DNA of 64,000 bases, from the NCBI GenBank assembly GCA_025201765.1, contig MU623386.1:172499-236498 (forward strand), given 5' to 3'. The notes under the pieces were generated by a model, which did not search any database, was not told where the DNA came from, and was given only the letters and a program-made list of their open reading frames with translations. Within the stretch, counting starts at the first letter, position 1; each line of letters starts with the position of its first letter. This DNA is from Daldinia sp. FL1419 (lineage: Eukaryota; Ascomycota; Sordariomycetes; Xylariales; Hypoxylaceae). The position numbers and the translations under genes are program-made. Below are positions 1-13,800 of this stretch, in pieces.

Positions 1-3000
1 ATTATGGCCATGAAGCTACTATGTACAGAGCACGTTCTCTGTTCTCTATGTAGTATGACTAGAAACCGAACAGGTACATAGTCGAGCTAGGCGTCCCGCG
101 GCTGAACTATACGACGATACGAAAAAACAAATTCATAGAATACCTAGAGAATACTCAATCATTATCGTACCGCGTCGCCGAAACATTCGGAGAAGCAGAA
201 CTTTGATATATGGGAATAATAGAATCATTCTCAACAGATTAGGTAGTCCAGCACCGGCTACTCTCTATCCATCTATCACATTTACTTCCGGCTGATTCGG
301 GTTGGGACGTAGCATAACTGCAAGACAGAGAGTTAAAATATCACCAGTTACCTGCATACTTAGTTTCAACAGTCTGGTCGTAAATGGGTTCACCACTTCT
401 CACCTATGCTTCTCGTTACTGTCTTCCTCTATTTTATAAAACTCTTTACAAATAGTTTATCAAGGCTATCAACTACGCTAGCAAGGACGCCAGCGCTAGG
501 TGATCGCTTTATACGTCTCTCCCCTAGCTAACTACATCTACTATTAATATGCGATCGTTAGTCGCACATGAAGCTATTAAAGTGAGTGAGTGCGTTAAAA
601 ATACCACGGCTATGTTTAAACATGAGACCCACGAACCCAGCCAAGACAAGACTAATACTTACCTAGGTAACTAACCTGGCCTAGATAATTCCCCTCGATC
701 TAGACGTTTCAGATGCTTATGGGTATGGTTAATAATAAGCATCCAATTCGGCTCATATAAAACCCTAGTGCCTCTGCCGATAACACTGGGTCGTATATAT
801 CTAGCTCTAACGCTCTTATTACTAGCGTCGTATATTGCTAGAAACCGTGACGATCTCCTACCTCTAAACTAGGTATCCATGTCCTTGTTGCTTAATCCAA
901 ACCGAAGCCGAATGGACGGGGGTAGTTAATATCTTGGCTTCGAATAGTACGGGGTAAACAATAATAGGTGGATATGTACGGACAAGCAATACTATTGCAA
1001 ATATGGCCAGCATGGACTTCGTAGCTACAGAATTTTCTCCCCTCCTCGATATAATAGAGTGTCTCATTACAGATACGAGCACTAGGCCGGCACTATATAA
1101 GTACCGTCTTTGAGGCATGTACTATTGTCATACAAGACATGATACCATGGCTTCAACTTTCCTCTAGAGATTGGATGAAAAGTACCTCCTGGTGGGGACG
1201 GATTGCTATTGAAGCGTACTGTACCAAGTTAGAACGGCAGAGCATTTAGATACAAACTCGAAACTATCACAACCCCGCCAATCTCCGAGAAAGAAGTTGC
1301 ATTAGATAGGTATTGTTTCAACACCATTCCCCGTATAACTATCCCTATTTTGTTCTTCTATTGAAGTTCCACTATAGTATGATATAGCTATTAGATGTGA
1401 TCCAATGTTGATATATATAGGCTCACATCAAAACTTATCGCCGGGTACTATCAACAATGGTGGTAGATTTGCACATGGGATAATGAGGGTCTTACTATAC
1501 TCCTGGCACTACGAGGACGTTTTTCTAGCCTAGGAATCGTCGTGAATACAGACAGCGTTATCAGTGTAAAATACTTGGCAATTTCTTGGGAAGTAATAAC
1601 GCACCGTTCTTGACCCCTAACCCGGGGACGTTTCGAGTCTGGATGCTTGGGAACCTTCTATACCTAGATATCTAGGGGGTGGGCACCTATGTACGGCACC
1701 GTTCTCTAGTGGGAGTTTTACACAAACTACCTATATTTCCAAGATAACCTGTAAAACCGTACCAAACCTAAAAACGGAGCACTAACCTCTACAAAACTAC
1801 CACGTCACATTGAAGCGGGCTTTCTATGGTCTACGTTGGGTAAACACCTTTTAATTTATTTAATCGGCCGGTCCATATGAGGTTGTTTAGAAAAGTCCAT
1901 AAGATTGTTAGAATATTTAGCGTAGGATATTTAGTCTAGGCCAGAGAATAAACTATAAGGATCGTCTTCCATATTCGTAGGTTATACTAGCTATGTTCTA
2001 TACTGGAGCGTCGAGAGGGGTAGAAATCGTATCTATGGCCGTCGTGAAACGTATCCGTAGACCAACTATAAAACTTTGTATATATGGGACTTCGCTTATA
2101 TATCCCCTAACGTCCGTCACCAAGTCCGTAGTGAGAGATAGTTATACTGTTAATGATTAAACTGGGACGTATAATTTTCGCTAGCGCTCGATATCTGGAC
2201 TATCAGATCGTGTGACGAATCACTTACACTTAGGCTCTATCATGTATGGACCTACGCGATATAAATGTCTCCCCTGCACCAAAACGTGCCCAACTTACCA
2301 TGTGCCTAAACCTGCAGTATAAGCACATAGTATCCTTGACCCGAAATCAACTATATAGGAAGCCATCGCTTGAATGCTCCGTGGAATAGGGATTGCCTCG
2401 CACGAGTCTCTGAGCTCCTGTTTCGGGAAACCCGATAACTCCGGCACTCCCCTGCGATACCTCGCGAGGCCTCTCCGGACAATCCCGTTAGCGGCTTGGC
2501 CCGCCCAATCGCAGTCTGTCTAACCTCCCGAACTCAGTGCCCTCTCGCCGTGATGCCCCGGGGGACCGGGTGTCTTGCTGTTGATTTAAAGTCGAAAGGA
2601 GCCGCATCTCGCTTCTCCACACCTTTCTCGTCAATATCAGATTGTTGTCGGTTATTCCTAAACCTCAGGAACGATGCTCGAACGACTACAAGCCCACACC
2701 GACCGCTTGCCACCCGCTCGCCCGCCCACCGCGTGGAGCCGAGGCTGCACCAGCCTACCAATTTCCAATCGGAGTCGGATCATTTACTCCTAGACCTCGG
2801 ATATAAGATGGCAAAAGGCCGTGATTTTATTTTTCTTATTTTTTATTTATTTTTATGCTTATTAGTCTTGGTTAATTCGTCGCCCAATTGTACACCCCAC
2901 GTGCTAAGTGCGCGTTTTCTCTCATTTTCTCTCGTACTATGCGCTGATGGCGCGGAGGTGCGCACCCTACGTCCGCGGGAGACGACCGTTGCATCCAATC

Positions 3001-3404
3001 ACAGCAGTACGGAGGACCAGATAGAGTCTAGCGAGGGAGCCCACCCCGGCCAATATCCTGTCTTGTCTAACCAGGGTACGATGCCTGGATGCTCAGGATT
3101 TCTAGGGTGTGTAAAGTGGGATGTGCTGATTGCTGAAACTGTACGCACGTTGCGGCACAAAGAAAAAAAGTAAACCGTTATGGGCAAGTCTTGGCGATTT
3201 CATTACTAGAAATGCATACCAAGAGGGACTATGGTTTGCATATTACCAGAGAGTGTGTGCCTGGGTATCGGTGTATAGGCATGTCCACGGGTGGGGGGCG
3301 ACACAAAACAACAGAACCTTGGCGGACCTTTGTGACTATCCTTGGAGTTAACCCTTGGACTATCCTCTCTGCCCAGTCTGCCTATCTAAGGGGTGGTCAT
3401 GGTC
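1..3404. other. gene-free region
   Basis: No reading frame here looks like a conserved protein. The first 2.4 kb is dense in CTA/TAG and TpA-containing words and breaks every frame quickly, which fits old, partly mutated non-coding or repeat-derived DNA. From about 2.4 to 3.2 kb base composition is more balanced and a 225-aa open frame exists on the plus strand, but it is compositionally unlike the real genes in this window and matches no family I recognise. No inverted terminal repeats, tandem arrays or RNA genes were recognised. Confidence 0.5.
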
Positions 3405-3410
3405 TATAAA
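3405..3410 (+). promoter_or_regulatory. TATA box upstream of the 85-aa protein gene
   Basis: A TATAAA word lies about 290 nt before the start codon at 3696. An AGGGG element, the core of the fungal stress-response element, lies just upstream at about 3389-3393. The interval 3430-3695 is a plausible 5' UTR. The arrangement suggests an inducible, strongly expressed promoter; this is inferred from sequence only. Confidence 0.45.
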
Positions 3411-3695
3411 GGACGCATCCCATTCTCCCAGATGAGCTTCTGACCTTCGACATTATTCTTCTTCAAGACAAAGAGCAGCTCCCAGACAAAGCCAGATTCC
3501 TTTTTAACTAGTGAAACTCAGAGAGTTTACATTTGCTCAAAGAAACTTTGCCAGTCAAAACTATAGCTTATCATTACCGCCGACGTAAGGTACATATATA
3601 TATTTGCTGAGCATTTATACTACCATACTACCTTCGGACATAACACTCTACCAACTACCTCTATTTACTCTATCAAAAAGACCAATTCCGACAAT

Positions 3696-3953
3696 ATGTC
3701 TTCCGGCTCCCAGAACATTGCCCAGCGCGTCCGCGACAGCCAGCCTCAGATGTTCCTGTCTTTGGCTCCCACCACCTCCGCCTCATACCCTACTGCCCAG
3801 AGCATCAAGCCTTCCATGCACGCCCGCCGCAGCTCCAGCCAGAGCAGCGTCGGAAGCGTCAGCAGCCTGCGCTTCCTCAAGCTTGGTCCCGTCCACTACG
3901 GCGAGCACCCCGGTGAGCACAAGGAGGACTTCCACGAGGTTGCTGTCGAGTAA
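3696..3953 (+). CDS. small conserved-looking fungal protein of unknown function (85 aa)
   Basis: Single-exon gene of 85 codons with strong C-ending codon preference (GCC, CGC, AGC, AAG, CTC), typical of highly expressed fungal genes and unlike the surrounding non-coding DNA. The protein starts MSSGSQNIAQRVRDSQPQ and has a Ser/Ala-rich middle. It ends with a charged tail containing LKLGPVHYGEH followed by KEDFHEVAVE. No signal peptide, membrane segment or catalytic motif is visible, so it is probably a soluble cytosolic or nuclear protein. I recognise the style of a small Sordariomycete protein but cannot name the family or function. The start is the first ATG after a TATA-led leader; a longer frame in another phase covers the same DNA and was rejected because its codon use is poor. 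Confidence 0.75.
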   Translation: MSSGSQNIAQRVRDSQPQMFLSLAPTTSASYPTAQSIKPSMHARRSSSQSSVGSVSSLRFLKLGPVHYGEHPGEHKEDFHEVAVE

Positions 3954-6900
3954 ATCTTGAGCGACTCCCGAAACTGATCCCCTACCTACTACCTACTTTG
4001 TCCAATTTTCGTAAACTAGAAAAAAAAACGCACATGGCGACATCATGGCTGAGCTTCACGACATGGAAATTATTACGATCTACATACATAAAGCGTGCAC
4101 ACCCGATGGAGGGCGGTTCATTAAGGAGGGTTGCGTCTGGTTCTATTATTTTTCTTCTTCCGCGCAGGCGTTATAGGATAAGGATTTGCGATGGATGGGA
4201 CAGGCTATGATTAGCACGGATTGGATAGAACAATGGCTGGAGTGCATACTTTTGCGTCACGAACCATAAGGTACCTACCTACTTACGCACACCTTGATGG
4301 GTGCGGATCTTAGAAGAAGATCCTTGGCGGTTACATGCGGCAGGTTGATGCCTATCTTTGAACTAGCATCGTGCTATTATCATGTATGCAGTTGGTGCTT
4401 GGTATACATACATAGTACAGTATTTCCAAAACTCGAAACAAAACGGTTCGATTTTCGCATGTGGGAATGGGAAATAAAAATCATATGTCCGAAAGTCTAG
4501 TCTTCTTGTCATCCTGCGTGAATAATGTATTAATCTTATCTAGGTTAGGTAGGTAGCCAGTCAGGGGACTAGCCAGCTATGTGGGCTAGAGTATGTCCCC
4601 CTTTGACGTGTTCTGCGCTTTAGCTCTGTACAGGATAGCGGGATGGGGTGGCCGCATACAACATCCGCAAGCAGTAAGAGGGTGTTAGGTGTGAGCAAGG
4701 TCGTTCCCCCATCGCCTACTTTTTTTTTTTTTTTCTTCGCTCCAGAAAAAAAAGCTGAGCGCAACTTGTAATTGGTCTAAGCTGACCAATGCTTGCCCAC
4801 CATCCTCCCTTACCTTGTCGAAAACAAGCTCAAGGCTTCTACATTAGAGTCTAGACAATCAGAATTATGATGTATGTTTTTTTCCCCTCTCTCTTCGTCC
4901 TTTCGGATGCAAGCGCCCACCAAGCACACCTATCATTACCTACCCAACGATGACCGTATCGTTAGGTCACTGCAGGTGATCTCCTCTTCCCTCCTTATTT
5001 TAGGTGGTACCTAGGTATCGACAAAGATAATTTACAACCATTACGGCCAAGTGAAAACCAAGGCGGGATTTGCAAGTCTTGGTGGGGGTTGAGGTACGTG
5101 GGTAGGTTAGGCCAAGCCAATACCTATGTCATAGGTATTATTAGTAGCATGACAGCATGAGTAACATAAGTACCTAGGTAGGGACCTAGCATTAGGGGAC
5201 GGGATACGGAGTTGAAATTGTCGATCTAATACCGTATTTCGACGGACCCTTTATCCGCTAGCACGGACTTGGCCCACCGTCGATCTGATATCAACGACTT
5301 TTGACCAGCCTTGGCTTACCAATCTTAGTTTAGTCTTGGACAAGTAAGCTTCAAGACCCTGGCCCAGAGATGGTGTGGCAGATTAGCTTTTAGGAGAAAA
5401 AAGCTTGGACAATCAAAGCCGAACCGAATCGTTCAGGAGTTTACATAGCTAATATCACAAGCTTTTATCTAACCTAGTGTCTCCATTTTCTGCGTCCCCA
5501 TTGTTTACATAGAAACGAAACGTCCAAGTCTGAAACTAAAATCTGCATATCTAATAACACCAAGCTGCCAAGATTGCCGAGCGCCGCTTGGCGGGAATGT
5601 TTTGTTTTACAATAGTATTATTGCTCGCTGCGACGTCTCTTGTTTCTTTTGCCTCTCCGGAAAGCCGTAGAAACCGGGCGAAACGTTTCAACAGTTGAGA
5701 TAGTTAGTTAGTTAGCCCGTTTCTATTCTTACACCTACTGTTAGTCGTTACCGTTGCTGGGAACTATTGCACTACATAGTATGCCGCATGTTATACTAGG
5801 CTCTAGTGAATATAGTAAAAGGCTTTGGAATTAATATTGAAATATATATTAAGATATTGACATGTATAATAAAACCACACAGTGTACCTACCTAGGTAGG
5901 TAGAAAGCATATCCCCGATCGTCATAAGAGGCTGAGATATATAATAGCCCACCGACTTTCGAAACCACACTTGCTACATATGCAGACTGCATTATATACA
6001 GTATCTACTACGTACAAGTATACAAGCGAGCTTATCAATCCGGCAATCCAACCTGGAAAGTGCATGTATTTGTACATTCGTGCATACATCTAAGCATGCA
6101 TATGGTATAGCTACGACACATGCGCATACGGAATTTATATTAAATCTGTAAAACCTTTCTGCAAACGGTTTAACTAACTAGATTTTTATGTAGGTTATAC
6201 AGTTAATGCCGGCATGATCCTTACCATACAAGGTTAAACGGGCTGGACTTGTCCCGTCTCGTTACCTTATCCACGGTCTTGGTGTTCGCCTCATCGTCCT
6301 AAACCCTTCCTTGCCCTTTCTACCCTCCATCCCCCGCGTCGACGCGCCCCGCCACCCACCTCCAAGTCTACCGCTACCACACACTAGGTTTTTTGATGAC
6401 GATACTCTCTTTGAAGCGAAAGGACAATGTGATGTGTGATGTGCAATGTGCAATGTGCAATTCAAAAGATGATGTCCGGTCCAATTGTACCATGTGCCTA
6501 TCCCCCCTTTATGCTCTTCCTCTCTGTCTTCGAAAGAGGTATCCAATAGCTCTTCGAGTCACCCCTACATTATTGCTTATCTTGCACGTTTCCTCGGCCG
6601 CCTACCGAGCGGCTTGAGGAGGTCTTACTTCGCACGTGCGCAATTAATGGCAATATTAATGAGATGAGGAGAGCAAGGGGCGGGAGAGGTGGTAAAGGTG
6701 GTAAAGGTGATGGCGGGTGGTGCAACTCGAGGGCGAGATCGCGTCGAGGCCTGCCTGGGCTGCAACTCTGTCTCACGATAGATTGATTGATTCGATTGAA
6801 CCGCACATACGTAGGTTCTGGAGAATGTGGTAGCCTACTGATGCATTTCTTCTCACACGAGCTCGCATTGTAAGCCCCTTACATTTTTATTAGTTATCTT

Positions 6901-9251
6901 GACCAATTTACCCTTAATGGATGTCGAGCTTTTCGTTACTCATGAGCACATGATGAGCGGTGTTATATTAAAACCTACCACCGATGACATATACTTACGA
7001 CCCTTTACAACCCACCTTAAGTCCGAATATACGACCACGTAGTAAGCATTTGACAGGGGATCTACTCGTCCATCTTGTTTCCTGAGATGCTGCGGGATTT
7101 TAAAAGATATGTACTGCTAAAAGATGAGAGTGCAGTGCAGGGTAACATGAGCTTAATCATCTTGGCGAATTAAAAAGCGACGATCCCTAAGCTTCACTTT
7201 TTTTCTTCTTCCAAGGAGTGCAAGTCTATCCAGTTGGAAGGCCCTTTGGTGTTCGATCCTGTAGCACGGGGCAATGATGAAATGAGAGACAACCGAAGGA
7301 CGAATAATATATCGTCAGATGATACGAGTGTTAGTCCAGCGTTAGTCTACTAATAATACTAATACGACGTAACTAATGTACGGCGTAGAGCTCGTAGAAG
7401 TTTAAACCCGGCTCTCGTGTGACCACGTTTTAGCTCTGGGTATGGAGGTATGGAGGTATGGAGATAGGTCGCCAAATCCGACAGAGCAAAGGAATGGAAT
7501 CCCAAGACTGTGGTAACTCGTCCCCTACATAGCGCTGACAAATAGCGTGCTAGACACTAGTTAGGTACCTGTTAGGACAATCAGGTTGCGCAGAGAGGAA
7601 TAATATGACGCCTAGTGTGCTGCTTATTAATAGAGTGTTATTGGCAGGCATTCCCCAGACCCCAAATCTAACACATCTTACACTAACCTTAGTTAAATGT
7701 AATCTAATAAAAGCACGCAACTAGCGATAAGAATTTTATATGTTACTAGTAACAAATCTTGTACTTTGTATCTCAAAAAAATAAAAAAATAAAAATAAAA
7801 AAAGAACCCTAAAGCTGAGATCGTCATCTCTTTTCCAAGGCATCGATATCCTTGATGCCTGATCGACATGTCGATGTTTACTATCTGTTTAGATTGAGTA
7901 TCAAAGAACATCATCACCAACGTAGATGATGCGCAATACGCGCGGATGGTTTTAATGCGTCCCTTGATTACACGTATACAAGCCCCCCTTGGCGTACGCA
8001 AACGCCTCCTAACATTTACGGTAGACTAAAGCCCGTATTACTGTGCTCGGAGATTCTGTTGAGATGCCCAGACCGTTGTGTTACGCGTCCCCACGACAGG
8101 GCGCAATGAAGTAAAGGGGCTAGATTATAGCGCCAGAGACGGAAGTATGTTTCGACTTCTTGTTATGTACCTACCCTAACAGGCATGGAGGGTTAGGGCG
8201 CGGTCGCCCACCGTCCGTATTTACGGCTAGCATGTCGATAGAACTACCGCGACGGCAAGCCAGGCTGGCGGCAGGAGGCTTTTTTTTCTCGGCGGGGCGG
8301 AGTCCGCGATACACCGCTCGAGGAGAAATGTGCCAAGTTGATACCAAGAGTACCAAGATTACACAAGACGGGCTTATGCAAGTCATACAAAACTCTGATG
8401 GTGGGTAGAACATGTCTCTTAATCCGATCGTGTCTACCTTGGCGATTCGATAACATGCGTATAGAGTAGATGGCTTTGATTAACTAGATTTCACCCATCA
8501 ACTGTTTTTCTCTTCTCCTGAGTCTGACATGTTCGACCTTCCCCGGGTTGCTCACAGCTTACAGATGTCTGAGGTAGGCAAGTCTGTAAGCGCCTAGGTC
8601 TAGGGCTGGATGAGACTTGGCCCGGTGGTGTACCGGAGCGAGCTGGAGTGAGGCTTCGCGGATATCGAGCGCGGGTGATCGGCAGGGCCTCGCTCTAGCT
8701 TCTACCAACGGGAATACCGACACTAGAGAGCGTCTTGGCGAGCTTGGCTGCATGTTATATTTGCGCCGAATCTATTTAGTAAATTTGAAATATGTACCTG
8801 CTTTGCGCTATTTGCAGCTCATATTCCGTTGGCGATATTTGGTTACAGAAACTCCGAAGCTTGATCTGCAAGAGTTATAGTGGTGAGCAGGTGGCTGAAG
8901 TTGGAGTCCGGGGGCTTGTGGAGCCTTGGTTATAATGGTCACACGTTGGTTAAGAGGCATCGAATAGTGTCCATGGGGTTATATCTTTTAGTCAAGACTG
9001 GCGTTAATACCTAAGGTAGCGCAATTTATAGTGATTAATAAACGCACTAGGTTAATTATCTTGACCTAGGTAGTGGCTGTTGACTAGCGACTCGGCTGGA
9101 ACTTAGCAATACCACCGGATTTAGAGACAGATATCTACTTACACAGAAAGGATTCTAGATCGCTCAAGCCAAGCAGTTGTGATGCATCTGTCTCCACGAT
9201 GCTCAAGATTGCCCGTATCAAATTGTCCGTATCGCGTAGCCGAAAGCTATC
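3954..9251. other. 5.3-kb gene-free region
   Basis: I found no convincing gene. Open frames are at most about 100 codons, lack recognisable domains and do not join into a plausible spliced gene. The region contains homopolymer tracts (for example T-runs near 4719-4735), the dispersed ACCTAGGTAGGT-type palindromic words (5171-5180, 5889-5902), and short CA/TG-rich stretches near 6430-6460. Long non-coding transcripts or UTRs of flanking genes cannot be excluded. Confidence 0.5.
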
Positions 9252-10034
9252 TCAATATGTTCGTTCCCCAACTCTCACGATCTGCTGACCCACGCCATAC
9301 ATCTCAACCATAGCCCTCCAATCTAGTGAGACCCAGTCGGGACCGCTTCTCAGGATAGCTAGTCCTTGATCATCGATCGACTCGGCGTCTGGTTTAATAT
9401 CTGCCCTGATACTTGGCTTGACCGGCGAACTTGCCTTCCGGTGGAAGGGGCAGAATACGGTGAGGTGAACCTTCCAGGCTAATAACTCGACTTTTTCCAA
9501 ATAAGGGTCGGCCAGTAACCTCAGCAATGCTTGAAAAGGAGCTCGCTGTACCATATCAGGGTCTGGCATCCTATTTGCCCCCCGCCAGCTCGGCGGTCCC
9601 ATACGTAGCCTAAGCTCTCTCAAGCTTCCACTAAGGATCATATCGGATAGAGCTGGCCCCAAGACGCGTTCAAACTCTCCCCCTACCCTAGTAAGATGGA
9701 GGGTTAAGCTGCGCACTCGCCTCCGGGCATCCTGACCCTCTTCGCTTAGAAATCCTCCTCGACTGGTGAGATGTACGGGTAACCGATGACTCTGCGCGTT
9801 CAAAGTGAAGCGGTTTTGAGAGTAGAATATGGCAGATGCTTCTTGATACATCTGCATATTGACGAGGAAAACGTCTAAGAAAAATGCGGAGCCGGAGACT
9901 GATGTTGACGGAGGGAAGAGAGTTGTGTTATGAAGTATAATGGGGAAGTCTGAGACTAGGAGGTTGGAGAGAACAGCATCCCTCAACTCCGGTGGGAGGT
10001 CAAGAAAACGAAAGATCTTGTTTTCCGTCGCCAT
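9252..10034 (-). CDS. F-box-like / 2EXR-type protein
   Basis: Intact single-exon gene of 260 codons. The N-terminus (residues about 9-30) reads FLDLPPELRDAVLSNLLVSD, which matches the LPxELRxxI start of fungal F-box or 2EXR domains. It is followed by a stretch resembling the LVNMQMYQEASAIFYSQNRFTL segment common in such proteins ('cells decide, then YQEA..xFYxxNxF'). This group is expanded in Sordariomycetes. F-box proteins recruit substrates to SCF ubiquitin ligases; whether this member binds Skp1 is unknown. No leucine-rich or WD repeat region was recognised in the C-terminal half. The start is the first ATG, 12 residues before the motif. It is divergent from CFT1, with about 810 nt between the starts. 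Confidence 0.7.
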   Translation of the reverse strand: MATENKIFRFLDLPPELRDAVLSNLLVSDFPIILHNTTLFPPSTSVSGSAFFLDVFLVNMQMYQEASAIFYSQNRFTLNAQSHRLPVHLTSRGGFLSEEGQDARRRVRSLTLHLTRVGGEFERVLGPALSDMILSGSLRELRLRMGPPSWRGANRMPDPDMVQRAPFQALLRLLADPYLEKVELLAWKVHLTVFCPFHRKASSPVKPSIRADIKPDAESIDDQGLAILRSGPDWVSLDWRAMVEMYGVGQQIVRVGERTY

Positions 10035-10846
10035 TTCTTTAATAGGTCTCTGGGCTGATTCTTGTATAGGTGACGTCGATGTTGGTATTCACCAAATAAG
10101 GAGCGGCGCTTCGAAGAATCACCACGTCCTCGCCTGACACGGCTGCTTCTTATCCTCTTATTAGAGTATTAAATACTGCATATTTATGGTAATATCAATT
10201 CGTTATTACCTTGACCTCCGTGGGTTTATCGTAACATCTGACTGTAAGATGACGAAAGGTCTCGTGGCGTTCGAGTAGTTGATCTATAGGAAGGGGTCGC
10301 AAGGATGAATACCTAGATTGGTTATGCCAAAACAATGGGAGTTAGTTATCTTAAGCAAACTTCCAACCCGAAGTGGTTATTAGGAATTCGAGACGAGTTG
10401 ATCTAAGTCTTCGCAATAACTGTTGGAAAATAGGCGGGAAGGTAGGTATGAATTTCAAAGGCGAGTTGATGTTCAAACTATCGTAACCGGTCTTAGGAAC
10501 ATGACGATGTTACAGTTGCATCATTCCCACTTAAGCCCAATGTTAGCTTGTCATAGCACGAAACGGGGTTTATTCAACAATCGCGCTTAAGTTCCTATGC
10601 AGCCAACGACCCATGGGCTTACTGTATACGCGCATATTACGCTGTAATGTACTATCTTATCTAAAACCCGGGTGGAAGCTGCACGTCGCAACCGCACCTA
10701 GCTTAGATCGGTACTTCGTAGCGCGCGCTTTGAGCTTCAACATTCCCTTTAAACTATTTTTATTGTCACCATCTTATAACGTTTGCGCATCTTTCAACGT
10801 TTCTTCCTCTCAGCATCGCGTCTGAAATGAGGAAGAAGAATCGAGG
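10035..10846. other. divergent intergenic region, F-box-like gene / CFT1
   Basis: About 810 nt shared upstream region of two divergently transcribed genes. It contains pyrimidine-rich leader-like sequence just before the CFT1 start. No gene, repeat or clear core promoter element was recognised. Confidence 0.5.
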
Positions 10847-13800
10847 ATGCAGTGCTATACGGAGTTGACGCCGCCCACGGCTGTCACACATTCCTTATGT
10901 ATTCCATTTATTACGGCGCAGAGCAATAATCTCGTCGTCGCAAGAGCATCTCTCCTTCAGATCTTCGAAACCAAGTCCGTATCCGCCGAACTCGACAAAG
11001 CCCAAAACGCCCAATTACAGTCTTCTAGGTCAACGGATCACTACGATTCCCGGATTAATGACGACGATGGCCTCGAAGCTTCCTTTCTCGGCGGTGACTC
11101 CGTCTTGGTCAGGTCTGACCGTTCTAACTATACGAAATTGGTCCTCGTTGCCGAATTCCCGCTGACCGGAACTATCACCGGCCTTGCGCGCGTAAAGATC
11201 GAGAACGGCGCGTCGCGTGGGGAATCACTCTTGTTGGCGTTTAAAGATGCGAAGCTTAGCATGGTCGAGTGGGATCCGGAGAAGAATTCGATAAATACCA
11301 CTTCAATACATTACTATGAACAAGATGATATTCAAGGAAGTCCGTGGGCTGCACCTTTGAGCCACTATGTCAATTTCCTAGCAGCGGATCCAGGTAGTCG
11401 GTGTGCTGCTCTAAAGTTTGGCGCGCGTAGCCTTGCCATCATCCAATTCAAAATTCAAGAAGAAGATATAGATATGGAGGATTGGGACGAAGATTTGGAC
11501 GGGCCACGCCCGGTAAAGGAGGTTTCTACTACGCTCCTAAATGGAACTAGCAGCAATGAAGAGACACTATATTCAACCTCATTCGTCCTTCGACTGCCAA
11601 ATCTTGATCCTAGCCTCATCCACCCCGTGCATCTTGCCTTTCTTCACGAGTATAGAGAGCCAACGTTTGGCATATTGTCCTCAACTACGTCCCCATCTTC
11701 AGTCCTAGGTCGAAAAGACCAGCTTACGTATATGGTATTCACACTCGATATCCAGCAAAAGGCTTCCACAACTATCCTGTCAGTGACAGGCCTCCCACAA
11801 GATCTGTTTAGGGTCATCGCACTCCCCGTGCCGGTGGGCGGTGCCCTCTTAGTTGGTACTAACGAGCTAATACATATTGACCAATCTGGGAAGTCACACG
11901 GCGTGGGCGTCAACGCGTTCGCAAAACACACAACCTCTTTCAGCCTGGTCGACCAAGCCGAGCTTGGTTTAAGGCTGGAGGGTTGTGAAATAGAAGTCCT
12001 ATCCGCCGAAAATGGAGAATTTTTAATGGTCCTCAACGACGGCCGAATGGTGATTATTACGTTTAGAGTTGACGGTAGAATCGTATCAGGACTAAGTCTT
12101 CGAATAATCGCACCGGAGAACGGTGGGACTCTCATACCCACCGGAGTTAGGACCCTGAGCAAACTAGACAAGACATGTCTATTTGCGGGCAGCGATGGCG
12201 CCGACTCGCTAGTTATCGGATGGACACGCAAGCAGACGCAGACTGGAAGGAGAAAGGCCCGTCTTCAAGATCCCTCTCTAGACCTTGAATTGGACGACGA
12301 AGATATAGAGGATTTAGACGACGACGACGACGATTTATACGGCGAAGATACTGCGCCAACCACACAAACACCACTCTCCGCCAATACATCGGGCAGCAAG
12401 TCCGGTGAACTTGTCTTTCGTATACACGATCGGCTTGTCAGCATCGCTCCTATCAAGGATTTCGCGCTTGGACAGGCAGTGGTATCCGATAAGGAAGAGA
12501 AAGAGAACCAGACTGGCGTCACCAGCGATCTTAGCTTCGTCTGCACATGTGGTCGAGGTAATGCTGGCTCGGTTGCCATAATCAATCGAGAAATTCAACC
12601 GAAAGTTATTGGGCGTTTCGAATTCCCGGAGGCAAGGGGTTTTTGGACAATGGCGGCGCAGAAACCAATTCCAAAGTCTTTACAAGGGGACAAGGGGGCT
12701 ACATCCATGGGCGTGGACTATGATACTTCTGCCCAGTATGACCGTTTCATGATTGTGCCCAAGGTAGATTTAGATGGATATGAGACTTCGGATGTGTATG
12801 TTCTGACAGGTGCCGGATTCGAGGCGTTAACCGGAACAGAATTTGAACCAGCTGCTGGATTTACTATCGAAGCCGGCACTATGGGTCACCATATGAGAAT
12901 TATCCAAGTTCTCAAGACTGCTGTTCATTGCTATGACGGAGGTACGTCCGTATCCTATCCTAGATTGAGTATCTACTAACATAGAGCTAGACTTTGGCCT
13001 TACTCAGATTGTGCCGATGCTCGACGAGGAGACGGGTGCGGAACCTAGGGTTGATTGTGCCAGCATAGTTGATCCTTTCATATTACTTGTTCGAGATGAT
13101 GCAAGTGCATTTATCGCGAAGTTGGATAAAAACCTGGAGCTCGAAGAGCTTGACAAAGAAGATACGACTCTTACTTCGACCAAATGGGCAACTGGCTGTT
13201 TATACGAAGATAGATCCGGTATATTTTCCGAGGCCCGGACAGATAAGGAGGCAAAATCTGGTGAAAATATAATTATGTTTTTACTTAGCAAGGCAGGGGC
13301 TCTACATGTAAGTATCGTACCGGTATTCCCGCTTTTTTTTTTTTTTTTTTTTGCTGATACCCCTAGGCGTACGCGCTGCCCGATCTCTCGAAGCCTATAT
13401 ACGTTGCCGAGGGCCTACCCTTTGTACCACCACTCCTTTCGGCGAACTATTCTGCAAGACGTGGAACTGCCAAGGAAATCATCAAGGAGATATTGGTGGC
13501 TGACCTTGGAGACATGACTTCCTCGAATCCGTACTTAATTGTGAGTCCAGATGATTCCTTAATACCCCGTCTATCAACGCTCATTATGCCTAGGTTCGCC
13601 ATGATAACGACGATGTGACAATATACCAACCTTTCCGTGCGCCTTCCACTACTCAGGAACTTTCTACAACGCTTCATTTTCAAAAGCTGCCCAACCCTGT
13701 CTTAGCGGAAGACCCAGTTGTGCCAGCAGACGACGAAGACGAGGAAATACCAAGGGCACTCCCCATGAGGAGGTGTGAAAATATCGCCGGATATAGAACC

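Noticed and set aside
2496..3173. 225-codon open frame on the plus strand
   Set aside because: No recognisable domain, composition unlike the window's real genes, and overlapping frames of similar quality; probably chance in a GC-balanced patch.
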